The position numbers and the translations under genes are program-made. 64,000 nt of DNA from Prorocentrum cordatum (taxonomy: Eukaryota; Sar; Dinophyceae; Prorocentrales; Prorocentraceae): positions 60,001 to 124,000 of the forward strand of contig CAUYUJ010015511.1 of NCBI GenBank assembly GCA_963575745.1, read 5' to 3'. Within the stretch, counting starts at the first letter, position 1, and the number at the start of each line of letters is the position of its first letter. Shown one piece after another: positions 42,940 to 54,165 of this stretch. The notes beneath the pieces were generated by a model, which searched no databases, was not told where the DNA came from, and saw nothing but the letters and a program-made list of their open reading frames with translations.

Positions 42940-42991
42940 CTTGGTCACGACTACCTCGCCGTCGTAGAGGACATAGAAGGTGCTGCCAGGC
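42940..42991 (-). CDS. Cyclic-nucleotide-binding domain gene, exon A
   Basis: Seventeen codons plus one base on the minus strand: PGSTFYVLYDGEVVVTK. G-x-x-F-Y-V-L-x-x-G-E-V-x-V is the beta-barrel strand pair just before the phosphate-binding cassette of CNB domains. The 3' boundary AAG|GAC gives a GA donor and joins exon B to read VVVTK-DGVEQV without a break. The 5' boundary GCCGAG|G is the best AG and leaves phase 2. Upstream exons must exist beyond 43 kb; I did not recognise them. Confidence 0.7.
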
Positions 42992-43099
42992 CTCGGCCCG
43001 GCCAACGCCCAACTCTCGCCAGCCAAGTGCAGATGATGCTCCGTGCATCCAGACCGCAAAAGAGAGCCAGTCAGGCCCCGAGGTCTCCTGACCCCCTCG

Positions 43100-44925
43100 C
43101 GTCGCACAATGAACTACTACGGAATGTGTTCGACATTTGTTTCGACCCTGGGTGCCCTTACAAACGTCTGAGGACCTCCGAAAACAACTCAGGATGAAAA
43201 GCCGGTCCTCGGGAAGGGATCCAGACTCTAGACCTGGAGCTCGGGAGTCCATGTTGTTCACGGCGTCGGAAATTTCAATATCCGCCTTCCATCGTGCCCA
43301 GCTGCTCCTCGAGGTGGTTAACGATTATGTTTTGATGTGAGCTTGTGTGTGTGTGTGTGTGTGTGTTCCTCCTTTCTCGCCCTCCGCGGCCGCGCTCCCC
43401 CTCTGCCCCCCCCTCTTGCCGCCAAACATTCCGCGCGTGCCCGAACCCGGCCCACCAAAGCGCGCGTGCGGATCGCCTCTGCCGCGCTGCGACGGAGAAA
43501 CCATATGCGTGTGTGCGTGCGTGGCTCAACTGCCGTGCCTTCGCCTGGCGACACTTTCCGTCACCTGCCACTGCCCGTGTCATCTCCTCTCGCGTCCTCG
43601 TTCAGCTCTGTCCGCCCTTCCCTGCGACGCCTTCCCCTCGTCGCTGCGCCATGCTTGCTGGCCGCGCGTCCTGCCACTATTGCCTCTCTGGTCGGCACCG
43701 TTGAGCCGCCGACACTCGTCCTTCCTCACGACTGCCCGCCCATGAGACTCCCACGCGGCGTGGTTCCCGATGGATGAACCCAGATTCGGCCCGCGGGTGG
43801 CTGCGTGAGGATCTGGGCGTTTTCTCCGCCTCTTTGATTCCGCTGTGGCGTTGCGCGCGCGGCCGCGACGCCAAAAAATCAGGGTGTGTCTGCATGTGTG
43901 TGTGTGTGTTCGCCATTATTGGGCCTACTGGGCGCTGTCGTCGCCGCAATTGGATTCCCATCGGAATTCTGGCCGAACGCGCCCAAATGCGAATCTGGGA
44001 TCCGACTTTTTCACCCGGCTGGCGACTCGATACATCCTATGGCGCTGGATTCTCAATTGTCGCTCTCAGGAAGCTGATCACAGGCCTGGATGCGGTCCCA
44101 CAGTTGATCGATATGAAGAGCGGGCCCTGGAGAAGCGGGGGAGAGCTCGCGGGGCCCCCGAAATCAAGAGATCAGATGTCGGAGGCCTGGGGAGGTGAAG
44201 GGGCAGAGACCTATCCGAGGCATCCTGGCCTGGAGAAACAGTTCTCTCCAAGACCTCGAGGACACCTTCCCGAGAGTACTATAGCTACCCCATGGCCATC
44301 ACGCGGCGCCCTCTTGGTTGCACAGCGGCTTCGCACCACAAGGCCACCTAGTTTGAATATCAGATTCCCTCATCCTCCACACTCCTCCTACTCCTCCTCA
44401 TCCTCCTCCTCCTCCGTTCTTCTCATTCCCTCCTACAGCGTACAATTGCACCTTCTGCTGATTCGCCTGCTCCTTCCATATTCCTACACATCCTGGCATC
44501 CTACTCCTTCTCCTCCTCCTCCTCCGGCTCTTATTCCTACTCACATTCCTTCTCCTCCTATTCCTCCTTTCCCTCCTTCTCATCATGAGCCCTGATCCCA
44601 TCCCGTCCTTCACATCCTCTCGTGTCCTTCCTCTGGCTGTGCAGCTGGGGTTTCGATCAGCAGAACCAGTGTCGGGAAGCGTTCGCTCGGAGCGGCCCCT
44701 TTGGCTTGTTTAGAACAACCCTGGCGTCATATTTGAGTGAGGCATAGCATGGACATGCGAAGACAGAAGTACAACGATGACAAAGAGAAGCAATGCAGAT
44801 GACAGCAGGGAGAACGCAGGGCGCATATGTGGAAGAAGGTCGGAGGATGGCATGAGGAGGGAACGAAAGGGGGAAAGGGAAACCTTAGAGTAAAGAAAGG
44901 TAGACAGACCTATGCTCAGCAGCTG
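43100..44925. other. No gene recognised; (GT)n and (CTC)n repeats
   Basis: It holds (GT)n at 43345-43366, GC-rich sequence, and (CTC)n/(TCC)n at 44385-44590. A hydrophobic minus-strand frame near 44710-44982 lacks ATG and reflects pyrimidine bias. The missing upstream exons of the CNB gene may lie here. Confidence 0.4.
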
Positions 44926-44929
44926 GAGA

Positions 44930-46510
44930 GCAGAGAGGGTGGCCAACCAATGCGGCGAAAACAACGCAGTTAGCAGCGTCAAAGGATAGCGGCGTCTAAA
45001 TTGGATCCTCGTCGGACACTACTAAGGGCTCATGAGGGCGGCGGCACTTGCGCAGTTGGCAGCGTCCAGGTAGAGCGAGGTCTCACTTGGACCTGCGAAT
45101 GGCAGCACTCCCCTGGACATCCCAAAAGCCTACGAGAATGCTGACAAATTTGCAATTCGCAGCCCCAAGGGGGGGGGGACTCGTTTGGGTCCGCGTAAGG
45201 CACCACTCCACTGGACCTCCGAAAACCAACAAAACGACGGCGCAGCTCGCACCCTCCAAGCAAAGGGGGGTCTCGCTTGGGTCCGCGTAGGACACCAGTC
45301 CGCTGGACCTTCCAGAGGCCAACGAACGTGACGACAATCCCGCAGTTCGCAACACCCATGCACGGTTCGCACAACTCGCCACACCCAAGGAGGACTAGGT
45401 CTCGCTTGAGTCCGCGTAGACACGGACCCGCTCGACCTCGAAGCAGCCAACGAAAATGGCGACACGTGCGCAGTCCGCAGCAACCAAGAACTGCGAGGTC
45501 TTATTCTGAACTCTGAACTGCGTAGGCGCCACTCCGCTGAGCCACGAAAGTGGCGACATCTTTGCAGATCGTAGCGTCGAGGGAGGGCGAATTCCTATTC
45601 TGATCTACGTCGGATGTCACTCCGATGGACCTCCAAGGAGTCCACGAAAGTTGCGACGGCTGCATAGATGGCAGCACACAGGGACGGCGAGGTATGATTC
45701 TGATCTGAATAGGACGTCGGACCTCCCAGGAGCACACCAGAATTGCGACATTTGCGCAGGTGGCAGATTCCAGGGGCGGCGAGGCATCATTCTTATCTGC
45801 GTCGGACGCCTCTCCACTGGACCCCGCGCTCACGAAAGAAGCGAGAACCTCCCAATTCGCATTACCCGAGGTGGTCAACCTCAAACTCTGATCCGCGTAA
45901 GGCGCCACTCCGCTGGAACTCCAGCAACTCACGAACGTGGTGACAAATGCGCAATTCGCAACGCCCAACGACGGCGAGGTCCAATTCTGATCCGCGTAAG
46001 ACGTCAATCCACTGGACCTCCCACGAGCCCATGGCATTGGCGGCAGTTGAGTAGTTGGCAACCCCCAAGGACGGCGAGGTCCAATTACGATCAGCGGTAG
46101 ACCCCACTCCGCTGGACATCCCAATTTGCAACCCCCAAGGACGGCGATGTCCCGTGCTAGTCCGGGTACGACCGCACTTTGCTGGAACTCCCAGGAGCCC
46201 GCGAAAGTGGGGCCAATTAAGCGATTCCCAACACCAAGGGACGGCGAACTCGCATTCTGCTCCGCGTAAGACCCCACTCCGCTGGACCTCCTGGGATCCC
46301 GCGAAAATGGCGACAATTAAGCAGTTCGCAGCCCCAAAGACGGCAAGGCCAAATTCTGATTGGCGTAAAGCCCCACTCCGCTAGACCTCCTCGGAGCCCA
46401 CGAATGCGGCGACAATTGCACAGTTGGCAAACCCCAGGCACTGCGAGGTCTAGCTCTGATCCGCGCAAGGCCCACCTCCCAGGAACCCGCGAACGCGGCG
46501 ACTGCTCTCT
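44930..46510. repeat. Tandem array of ~100-bp units (about 16)
   Basis: Repeated landmarks in each unit: ATTCTGATCCGCGTAAGACG, CCACTCCGCTGGACCTCC, CACGAAAGTGGCGACA, GCGCAGTTGGCAAC, and GGACGGCGAGGTC. Unit lengths are mostly 92-101 bp, with shorter (about 70, at 46081) and longer (about 128, at 45272) variants. Divergence is high. No long frame persists through the units. Confidence 0.9.
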
Positions 46511-47339
46511 AGCCAAAAAGGGCACCCGAGGGAGGGTTGGGGGGTTGGACAGGAAGTTGTTGGAAGCAGGCAAGAGGCATGCAAGAGTTAATAGGGAGGA
46601 CGAGGGAGGAGGGGGGAGGAGGAACAATGGCCGATGGATGCCCGAGTGCTCTATTCAAAACCAGGCCCAACGCAAAATGGTTGAGAAACAATTTGTGGAC
46701 GAGAATCCGCCGAGCCCGCTTGTCGGGGTGAAGGCGTGAGATGATTGGCTGCCCCCCTCCCCCAGGGTCCAAAATCTCGTTAAAGGGGGGAGGGTATCTG
46801 GGCTCGCCGGCGCACCCCCAGCGACTTGACCTCAAAAACGCTCCCGAGACGGCGGTCCCGAATCACGGAACGATTGGCGCAAAACGCCTGCGATGGCTCC
46901 AAGACGCCCCAAGACGCCTTTGAGACGCCCCTACTGCCGTCCCAAGAGGGTCCCGAGAGGCATAGAATCAATGGCTTCCCTTCGGCTTGTCATTGTTTCT
47001 GAAAGAAAAGCCCGGAAAAGGGCCGCGAATTCCATGGGCCGGGGACGAACATTTACACCGACGATAGGACTCCGCATGAGAATCGAATCTGGAAATGTTC
47101 CTCATTGTCGTCGCTGTGAGTGCAGAGGGTCTCTTCCTGTTTCCTCATCTTCGCCTCGGCGTAGGCCCGCTTCCCGCCCGCTGTTCTGCCTCCTCCTCGT
47201 CCTCCTGTCCCTAATTCCCAATTCACCTTCTCCCCCGCCCATTAACAAGGGCACGCAAATCGATGCTCCTAAGCGCCGTTGTCGCCACGGCCGGCACGGG
47301 GGCATTCTCCGATGGCCAGATCGCGCAGCCGCCAAGAGA
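46511..47339. other. No gene; degenerate CCAAGACGCC repeat near 46.9 kb
   Basis: Mostly unrecognised sequence. 46890-46965 contains the degenerate CCAAGA-type repeat. No convincing coding frame. Confidence 0.4.
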
Positions 47340-47850
47340 AAACAGCGTATTCCATTGACCCGTTCGGATTCCCAACATGAAGTGCAGGCCCAATAGGGAG
47401 GAAGGGCCCCGCTTGAGACATCCTCGCCATTCACTCACACACGAGGCGCCCGCTTAAAACATCCCCACGATTCGCTACCTTGGGGGGCCCAATTGCTACG
47501 CCTGAAAAAAAAATCCGATGACCCGTTCGGACTGCCAAAATGAAGCGAGCGCCCAGGGTGGGGGGCCCCGCTCGAGACATCCTCAATATGTGCCCCCTCG
47601 GGGCGGTCAAGCGCTACGCCTGGCAGAATATCCCGATGACCCGTTCGAATTACCGATATGAAATGCCAGCCCCATAGGGAGGAAGCTCTCGCCTGAGACT
47701 TCCTCGCAATTCACTCCCAAACGAGGCCCCCAACCGAGACATCCTCGACGAGTTGCCTCCTTGGGGTGCTCGAGTGCTGTGCTTGGTGGATGGTGGAGTA
47801 TTATGATGACCCGCTCGTATGAAGAGCATGAAGTGCGCGCCTCATCACGC
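47340..47850. repeat. ~165-bp repeat family, three tandem units
   Basis: Each unit carries GATGACCCGTTCGGATT, ATGAAGTGC, CCCCATAGGGAGG, CTCGAGACATCCTC, ACTCACAGACGAGGC and TTGGGGTGCTCAAGTGC in this order. The same family recurs at 51655-51775 and 56190-56590. Confidence 0.8.
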
Positions 47851-47948
47851 ACTCACTCACACGCCTCTCATGTAACTCCAAGACGAATGTCCTGCGCAAC
47901 ATCATAAGCATCCTAACAGTATCGTGCTGCGCTTATCTTCCGATCGCT

Positions 47949-50130
47949 GTGGTTCATTTCGCAAGTCATGCTCCTCATTGGGCGCTGTTGCACCATGGTC
48001 TCTCTCCCTGCTGCTGCCGCTTCTCGCGAAGATCTGTTTACTGTCTACTACAACCCCCTGAGGGTCGTCGAAACAGCTCGACGGGACGATATCGGCGATC
48101 AGTTCCAGAGAGCTTTGGTGGTTGCCCTTCCAGGTGCTGGTGCTCGCTCGGATCTGAACTCGTGCTATTTTCGTACGCGGCATTTTCATGTGTCGGCGTG
48201 GAATGCGGGCCCAAAAAAATCTACAGACCGCGCTTTGCTGTTCAACGAGAGGTTTTCTCTGCCAAATCGTTCGTGGAAATCCCGGGGCCAGAAAAATACG
48301 GCGTCTCTGACATGCAGGGTCGATTGGGGGTGGCACGGGCAAAATCTGCAGTCCGGGCGGTGGTTGCGCATGGTCCACAAAATGGAGATTCCCTCGCCCC
48401 CAGCTTCGATCAGGCTCCCTCCGGGATGGTCCAGTGCTCTGCGTCTCGCTGTATACCAGCCTGCCTTCTTGATGTTAATGCTCATATGGGGTTGGAAAAG
48501 GTTACAAAAACATCTGCGTGGACACACACACAGCCTCGCTGGAGGTGGGTGCACGCGGCCGTGCCCGAGAGAACAACGCCCGCCGGCGCAAATTCGCTCT
48601 GGCGAATACTTCTTTTCACACAGGCACACCTTGTTTCGGCAACGACGGCATCAGCATGAGCTCGAATGTGGGGTCTGGCACCACGCTGGAGACAGACTAC
48701 AAAATATTGAACGCACTATTTCTTGGCGTGATCAGCGGCCACTTGTTTTGCGCTGTCGTGCACAACCCAACTATGTTCATCTTGCCGCTGGTCCCGCACA
48801 TGCTGCGTGGGACCGCGATGGTTTATCCCGCTGTCACAAATGGGGCGAACAACGTTCTACCTTTGTGGGCCAGATCTGCTCGCCCCTCGACGTGGACAGC
48901 GTGCGCAATGCCGCGTGCTGCTCTGCGGCGGACGCCGTCGCGGAGCAGATCAGGCACGCTGTTCATCAGATGTATGTTGATATGTTTATCCGCCGAGTTC
49001 AGACTCCGCACGAACTCGCTAAAGAGAAGCAGCTGCAGTACGATCAACTGCGTCAAGAGCACTACCACGCCCAGCAGCGTGTCTGTGCCTTGCCTAGTGA
49101 TGCCGCAGAGGAGGCTGCCGCCGCAGCTGTGGAGGCAGTTAAGGCCGTTACGTCTCTTCGCTGTTTAGGCTCAAGCGTCAAGCCCGCCGTCGTCGTCAGG
49201 AGCTCGCTGCAGAGGACCTACGAGGAGCTCAACGTAGACACGACAGGGGGACTGCTAGGAGATGGGTGCGCACCCTGTCTCGCAAAGGGATCGGGCCTCG
49301 TCGACGTCGCCTGGCGGCTCCACGAACAGGTCCTCTTCCAAAACAATTTCCCGTTGATGCCCTCTCCAAGCCAGGCAAGCAGAACGGATCCAGCGCTACA
49401 GAGATCGAGTTCGAGGCCCTGCCCTGGCGCAGGCTCGGCGGCCATGTGCGTTCCCTGGCGCAGGCTCGGCGGCCACATGCGTTCACAAGAACGAGCGCAA
49501 AGTGCTTTCTCTGACGAGCAGTGGGCCAGACTGCGACAAATTACGGCCGGACGCGGTCCCGAATCTGGCGGCGCGGGACGATGCGGCGTCAACCGCCGCC
49601 GTGGTCTGTGCCGACTGCTGTGTGGAAGATCTTGCTGTTCCCATACCGCTTCCAACCTCGGCGCGATGCTGGTCAGGGTCATGCGCGGGAGTCGCTGGGC
49701 AACAGCGTTCTGCAAGAAGCGCTGCTGCACATGCACCTGTCCATCGCTCGAACGAGCGACTCTCTGGGCATGCTTCACGTCGCCAAATTGCATCAGATTC
49801 CGAAGCCTGGGTCGATGGATCCGCCACCTCCCAACACCAGATTCATGCTTACCTTTAACGAATACGACAAACACTTCTACGGTTAGATCTGGGAGCTCGG
49901 GACTCATACACTCATACACTGGCGCGGAATTATGCAACCGGTTATCTTCCGTCCCGGCGACGGGAAGCCGCCGTGCTGGTGACCGGTGCGAACCTTGCTT
50001 CGACATCGCTTCTGGCATGCCCGGCAGCCGTTTGCGCAGTTCTTCAAAAACCTCACCAACGCCTTCGCGTGTCTGTGTGTGTGTGTCGTACGCGGAGCTC
50101 GCCAAGTACATCCACAAGCAGGGCTGAAAG
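47949..50130 (+). pseudogene. Plus-strand coding-like region with shifting frames, possible retroelement relic
   Basis: Protein-like sequence moves between frames. About 48100-48500: FSAKSFVEIPGPEKYGVSDM then AVRAVVAHGPQNGDS and ACLLDVNAHMG, which resembles the V-x-x-H-x-P and D-x-N motifs of an endonuclease-phosphatase domain. About 48830-49160: SADAVAEQIRHAVHQMYVDM and QTPHELAKEKQLQYDQLRQE. About 49165-49440: VRTLSRKGIGPRRRRLAAPR. About 49700-49885: SLGNSVLQEALLHMHLSIAR and HQIPKPGSMDPPPPNTRFML, then a stop. The nuclease resemblance is weak, and no RT was found. A decayed gene or error-rich exons would look the same. Confidence 0.35.
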
Positions 50131-50426
50131 CACGGAACACGTGAATTGGCTTGGCCTCTCGCGCCATCTAATAAGAGGATTTCGTGCAAGGCGATTCTGG
50201 TCACTCGGGAAAAAACTTGTCGTCACGTGCAGGCATCTTTCCGCATAGGATATTGCCGGTCAGAACACGAGAAGGGATCTGCGAAGGTGATCGAACACTT
50301 GTGCAAATGACCCATCAAGTGCGCCATCTGTGGACTATTCGTTGGCCCGATGGATTCGTACCAATGGCACGCTCAGGGGCAGTCTCCGCCAAGCTTCGGT
50401 TTGCTGTTGGAGCCCCCAGGCCTGGG

Positions 50427-51010
50427 CTAAGAAATTCGCCGACGCTGATCTGGGCAAGGAGCCGGCCGCCAAGCGTCGGACGGCCTTTTCTTCCGAGGTG
50501 ACGGACAAAATGAAGGAATTGATCGCGCTATGCAGCAAGCCGGCCGCTGACTGAGCGATATCGTTGCCAAAAGCTTCAAAAAAACGTCGACGAGATCGCG
50601 GGAAGTTCGGTCACGAGGAGGGCGCTTCGAAGTAGCTAGCCCTTGCGCGGGTGCTCCTAGCGGTTTTCCAGGGCGAGCGCAAAGCGGAGCTCGTCCCTGG
50701 AGTCGGATGGTCAGCTCGTGACCACGTTTCTCGAGGAGCACCCTCCGGAGGGGAAGAAAGGAGTCATTCTTCTCGCCGTCCCAGTGTTCAAGGTACAGCA
50801 AGCGTACGACCACGAGACCAAGGCAAGAAGCTGTACACGTGTTTCCCGATTCATCCGGATTTCCCTCTGACGTGGGCGTACTCCAAGGAGCGGTTCGAGA
50901 ATTTCATGGTCGCCCTCATGAAGAAAGCCGGTGGGCAGCAAATCGCTGGCCAGGCCCAGCGTGGCTCCCTTGAGCGGCGAATCCTGACTCTGATCGGGCT
51001 CAAGCTCTGA
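50427..51010 (+). pseudogene. Plus-strand coding region, unknown protein, three frames
   Basis: AWAKKFADADLGKEPAAKRR and VTDKMKELIALCSKPAAD end in a TGA; the next frame continues SDIVAKSFKKNVDEI. Later LVTTFLEEHPPEGKKGVILL and VPVFKVQQAYDHETK shift by one base into KKLYTCFPIHPDFPLTWAYS and RFENFMVALMKKAGGQQIAG, ending SLERRILTLIGLKL and TGA at 51010. The pieces read as one ordinary soluble protein broken by one-base indels. No family recognised. It may be the 3' part of the region starting at 47949. Confidence 0.45.
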
Positions 51011-51073
51011 GCGTGGTAGCACCAAACGGCCTTTCTAAGCACGCCACACACAACAGAAGAGAAACAGTTGTAC

Positions 51074-51150
51074 GTAAAGGAGAGAGCGAGCAACGGAGGG
51101 GGTGTGGCATCGGATGCCACACCCCCTCCGTTGCTTGCTTTCTCCTTTAC
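51074..51150. repeat. 77-nt near-perfect palindrome
   Basis: Arms 51074-51111 and 51113-51150 (38 nt each) are inverted complements with two mismatches around a single G. The centre reads GGTGTGGCATC-G-GATGCCACACC. It starts 64 nt after the stop codon at 51010. Confidence 0.97.
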
Positions 51151-51159
51151 TGTCCTCGC

Positions 51160-52290
51160 CTCTCTTCCGCGGTTTATGCTGTTGCGCGCTCTTGTCTTCT
51201 CCCAGTTAAGTGGCCTATCTCCCTCCTATCGCCCGTCGGCCCTCCGGCCCCTCTCCCCCCTCCTGCTGTCGTCCGTCGTCGTCGTCGCTGCTGGCATGTG
51301 GCAGGGAGAACCAAGAGAGTACAACGCGGCGGCAGCTGCACCGCCGTCGTTCGCTCCCTTTCCTCTCCCTCCCCCCCCTTCCGTCCCTCCCGCTCCTCTG
51401 CCTTCCGCCCCCCCCCTTCTGCAACGGGTGCAACGCCAATTTCGGTTCCCCCGTGCGCGGCCGCTGACAGACGTGTCGGATCTGACACACCCCCGGCGGC
51501 CCGCTAGCGGGGCGCCAATGCGGCCGATCCCTGCCGTTCCTCCCGCTGCCGGGAGTTGCGTGGAAGCCGAAGGTGCAATCGTGAAGTGCTACGTTATTGC
51601 GCAATTCCTCATGAACGCCATGAGAGAGGCGCATGCGAGCGCGCCTCATGGGGAAGGTTCCCGCTCAAAACTTCCTCACAAACGAGGCCCCCGCTCGAGA
51701 CACCAACAAGATGCCGATGACCCGCTCGGATAAATGACATGAAGTGCGGGCCCCACAGGGAGGGCCTCCTAGGACTGACCGGGCCCCCGACGCAGGGCCA
51801 CGATTGCTGCCAGACTGCTCTCAGCCCGCCCACTGTGGGCCCCAGTTCGTGCCAAGGGTTCCCGAAAAGCGAGATTTTCAGCTGTTTGGAAAATCTTCGG
51901 GGTCCCCAGGCTGCGCGCTGCTTCCATCGAGATTTCGTACTTAGGTCCAGCGTTCGCAGGCATCAAGAGCCGGACCTCCACGGTGGCTCCTCGTTGAGCG
52001 CGCCCTCGGCGCATTCCCGCGGGCCAATGTGAGAATCTCACGAAGGAGAAGGAGGAGGAAGAGGAGGACGAGGAGGAGGAGGCGACGCCGCTGGCGGAGT
52101 TAGCGGATGAAGAAGGCAGCGAAGGGGTGGGAGCAACACAACTGGGGGGGTGCTTACCCCAAGAATCCTCGTCAACATCCGCCCCTGGTCCTCCTGGGAC
52201 CATCTGGGGACCTCAGAAAGTCATCGGCCTCCACACGGCGACAACAAAACAGCAGCGTAAACCGCCTGACATTTGACCGATTTCGGTTTT
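51160..52290. other. No gene recognised; partial ~165-bp repeat and GAG-rich patch
   Basis: GC-rich, pyrimidine-rich sequence; 51655-51775 belongs to the ~165-bp repeat family (CTCGAGACACC, GATGACCCGCTCGGATAA, ATGAAGTGCGGGCCCC). (GAG)n near 52040-52085. Confidence 0.55.
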
Positions 52291-52306
52291 GTTCCTGGGG
52301 GGGGTC

Positions 52307-52402
52307 TTTAGGGTTAAGTCGGGCGTGTCCCCCTACACGGGGATTTTCGACGAAAAATAAAACATACCCAAGAAATGGAGGATGCGCCGCTGGATCTCCC
52401 CA
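52307..52402 (+). repeat. Left arm of an inverted repeat bracketing a satellite
   Basis: TTTAGGGTTAAGTCGGGCGT, CCCCCTACACGGGGATTTTC and GCGCCGCTGGATCTCCCC recur as reverse complement, in reverse order, at 54166-54346. A block of C runs with three copies of CCGATCCGTCGTCGGGGAC or a one-base variant follows (52440-52555). Confidence 0.85.
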
Positions 52403-52729
52403 AGGTGGGGGGGGTTAGGACCCCCCCCTCCCCTCCCCCCCTTCCCCGATCCGTCGTCGGGGACCTCCCCCCCCTCCCCCCCGTTCCCCGATCCGTCGTC
52501 GGGGACCGCCCCCCCTCCCCCCCTTTCCCCGACCCGTCGTCGGGGACCCCCTTCCCCCTCCCCCCCTTTCAAAAGGGGGGAGGGGGGGGTCCGAACCCCC
52601 CCCCCTCCCCCCCTTTCGTCACGCCGCCCCCTGACTCCGGAACCCGACCCCCGCCACCCCTACCCCTAGTCCGCACCCTGACCCGAACTCCCAATCCTAA
52701 CCCCAACCACTAACCCAAGCCCCAAAGAG

Positions 52730-54040
52730 TACCCCTCACTACTCATTACTTATTACTCACTACTGACTACTCGCTATTCGCTACTCACTTCTCACTACCC
52801 CCTACTCACTACTCGCGACTCACTACTCACTATCCACTTCTCACTACCCACCACCCACTACTCGCTACTCACTATTCCCTACTCACTACTCCCTCCTCCC
52901 TTCTCACTAGTCACCACTCACCCCTCGCTACCCACTACTCAATACTCACTACTCACTAAGCACTACTCACTACTCCCTACCCACTATTCACTAATCACTA
53001 CTCATTACCCACTATCCACTACTCACTACTCATTACTAACTACTCATTGCCCACAAATCACTCTTCACTACCCACTACTCGCTACTCGCTACTCCCTACA
53101 CAATACTGATTACACAGTACTCAGTACTCACGACTCGCTACTCCCATACTTGCTACTCAACACTCACTACTCACTCCCCGCTACTCACTATTCACTACTC
53201 ACTACCTACTACTCCCTACTCACTAGTCACTACATAGTTTCTAATCGCAAGTCACAACTCACAAGTCACTAGTCACTCCTCACTACCCACTACTCACCAA
53301 TCGCTACTCACTACCCACTCTTCGCTACCCACTTCTTACTACTCACTGCTCACTACTCCCTACTCCTTATTCACTACTCACTACTCACTAATCACTACTC
53401 CCTGCTCGTTACTCACTAATCACTACCTACTACTCACTACTGACAACTCCCTACTCACTACTCACTAATCACTACGTCCTACTCGCTCCTCACTACTCAC
53501 TGCTCGCTACTCCCTACTGGCTACTCACTACTCACTACTTACTGCCACTACCCACTACTCTCTATTCTTCACTACTCACTACTCACTACGCACTACGTAC
53601 TACTCAGTACTCACTACTCACTACTAACTACTCACTACTCGCTACTCACTACTCAATACTCACTACTCACTACTCACTATTCACTACTCACTACTCACTA
53701 CGCACTACGCGCTACCCTCTTCTGACTACTAGTTAAATCACTATTCGCCACCCACTACGCACTACCCACTACTCACTACCCACTACTCATTACTCCCTAC
53801 TCACCCAGTACTCAATACTCGCTACTCACTACTCAGTACTCACTACTCGCCACTCACTACTTACATATCAGTACACACTACTCACTAATCACTACTCACT
53901 ACTCCCCACTCCCTACTCCCTACTCCCTACTCGCCACTCACTACCCACTACTCACTACCCAATCCTCACTACTCACTACGCACTAACTCACTACTCACTA
54001 CTCACCACTCCCTACTCCCAACTCCGTACTCCCTACACGA
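52730..54040 (+). repeat. Degenerate 7-bp satellite (TACTCAC)n
   Basis: About 1.3 kb of variants of TACTCAC with frequent single-base changes (TACTCGC, TACCCAC, TTCTCAC, TAATCAC). No open frames of note. It is enclosed by inverted arms. Confidence 0.95.
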
Positions 54041-54165
54041 GGAGGGGAGGGTCCGACCCCCCCCCCCCTCCCCTTTCCAGCGCCAAGGGGGGGAGGGGGG
54101 GGGGGTCCGGACCCCCCCTCAAGGGAGGGGGGGGGGTCGGGACTCCCCCCCCTTTAGTGTATTCA

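Noticed and set aside
43337-43777. Candidate secreted Cys/Val peptide (VCVCVC)
   Set aside because: It begins in a (GT)n microsatellite and the rest is composition-driven.
44710-44982. Hydrophobic 90-residue minus-strand protein
   Set aside because: It has no ATG and its hydrophobicity follows from pyrimidine-rich template; adjacent sequence is repeat.
44930-46510. Tandem tRNA or 5S-type gene array
   Set aside because: The ~100-bp unit shows no tRNA cloverleaf, no clear A or B box and no terminator T run that I can identify.
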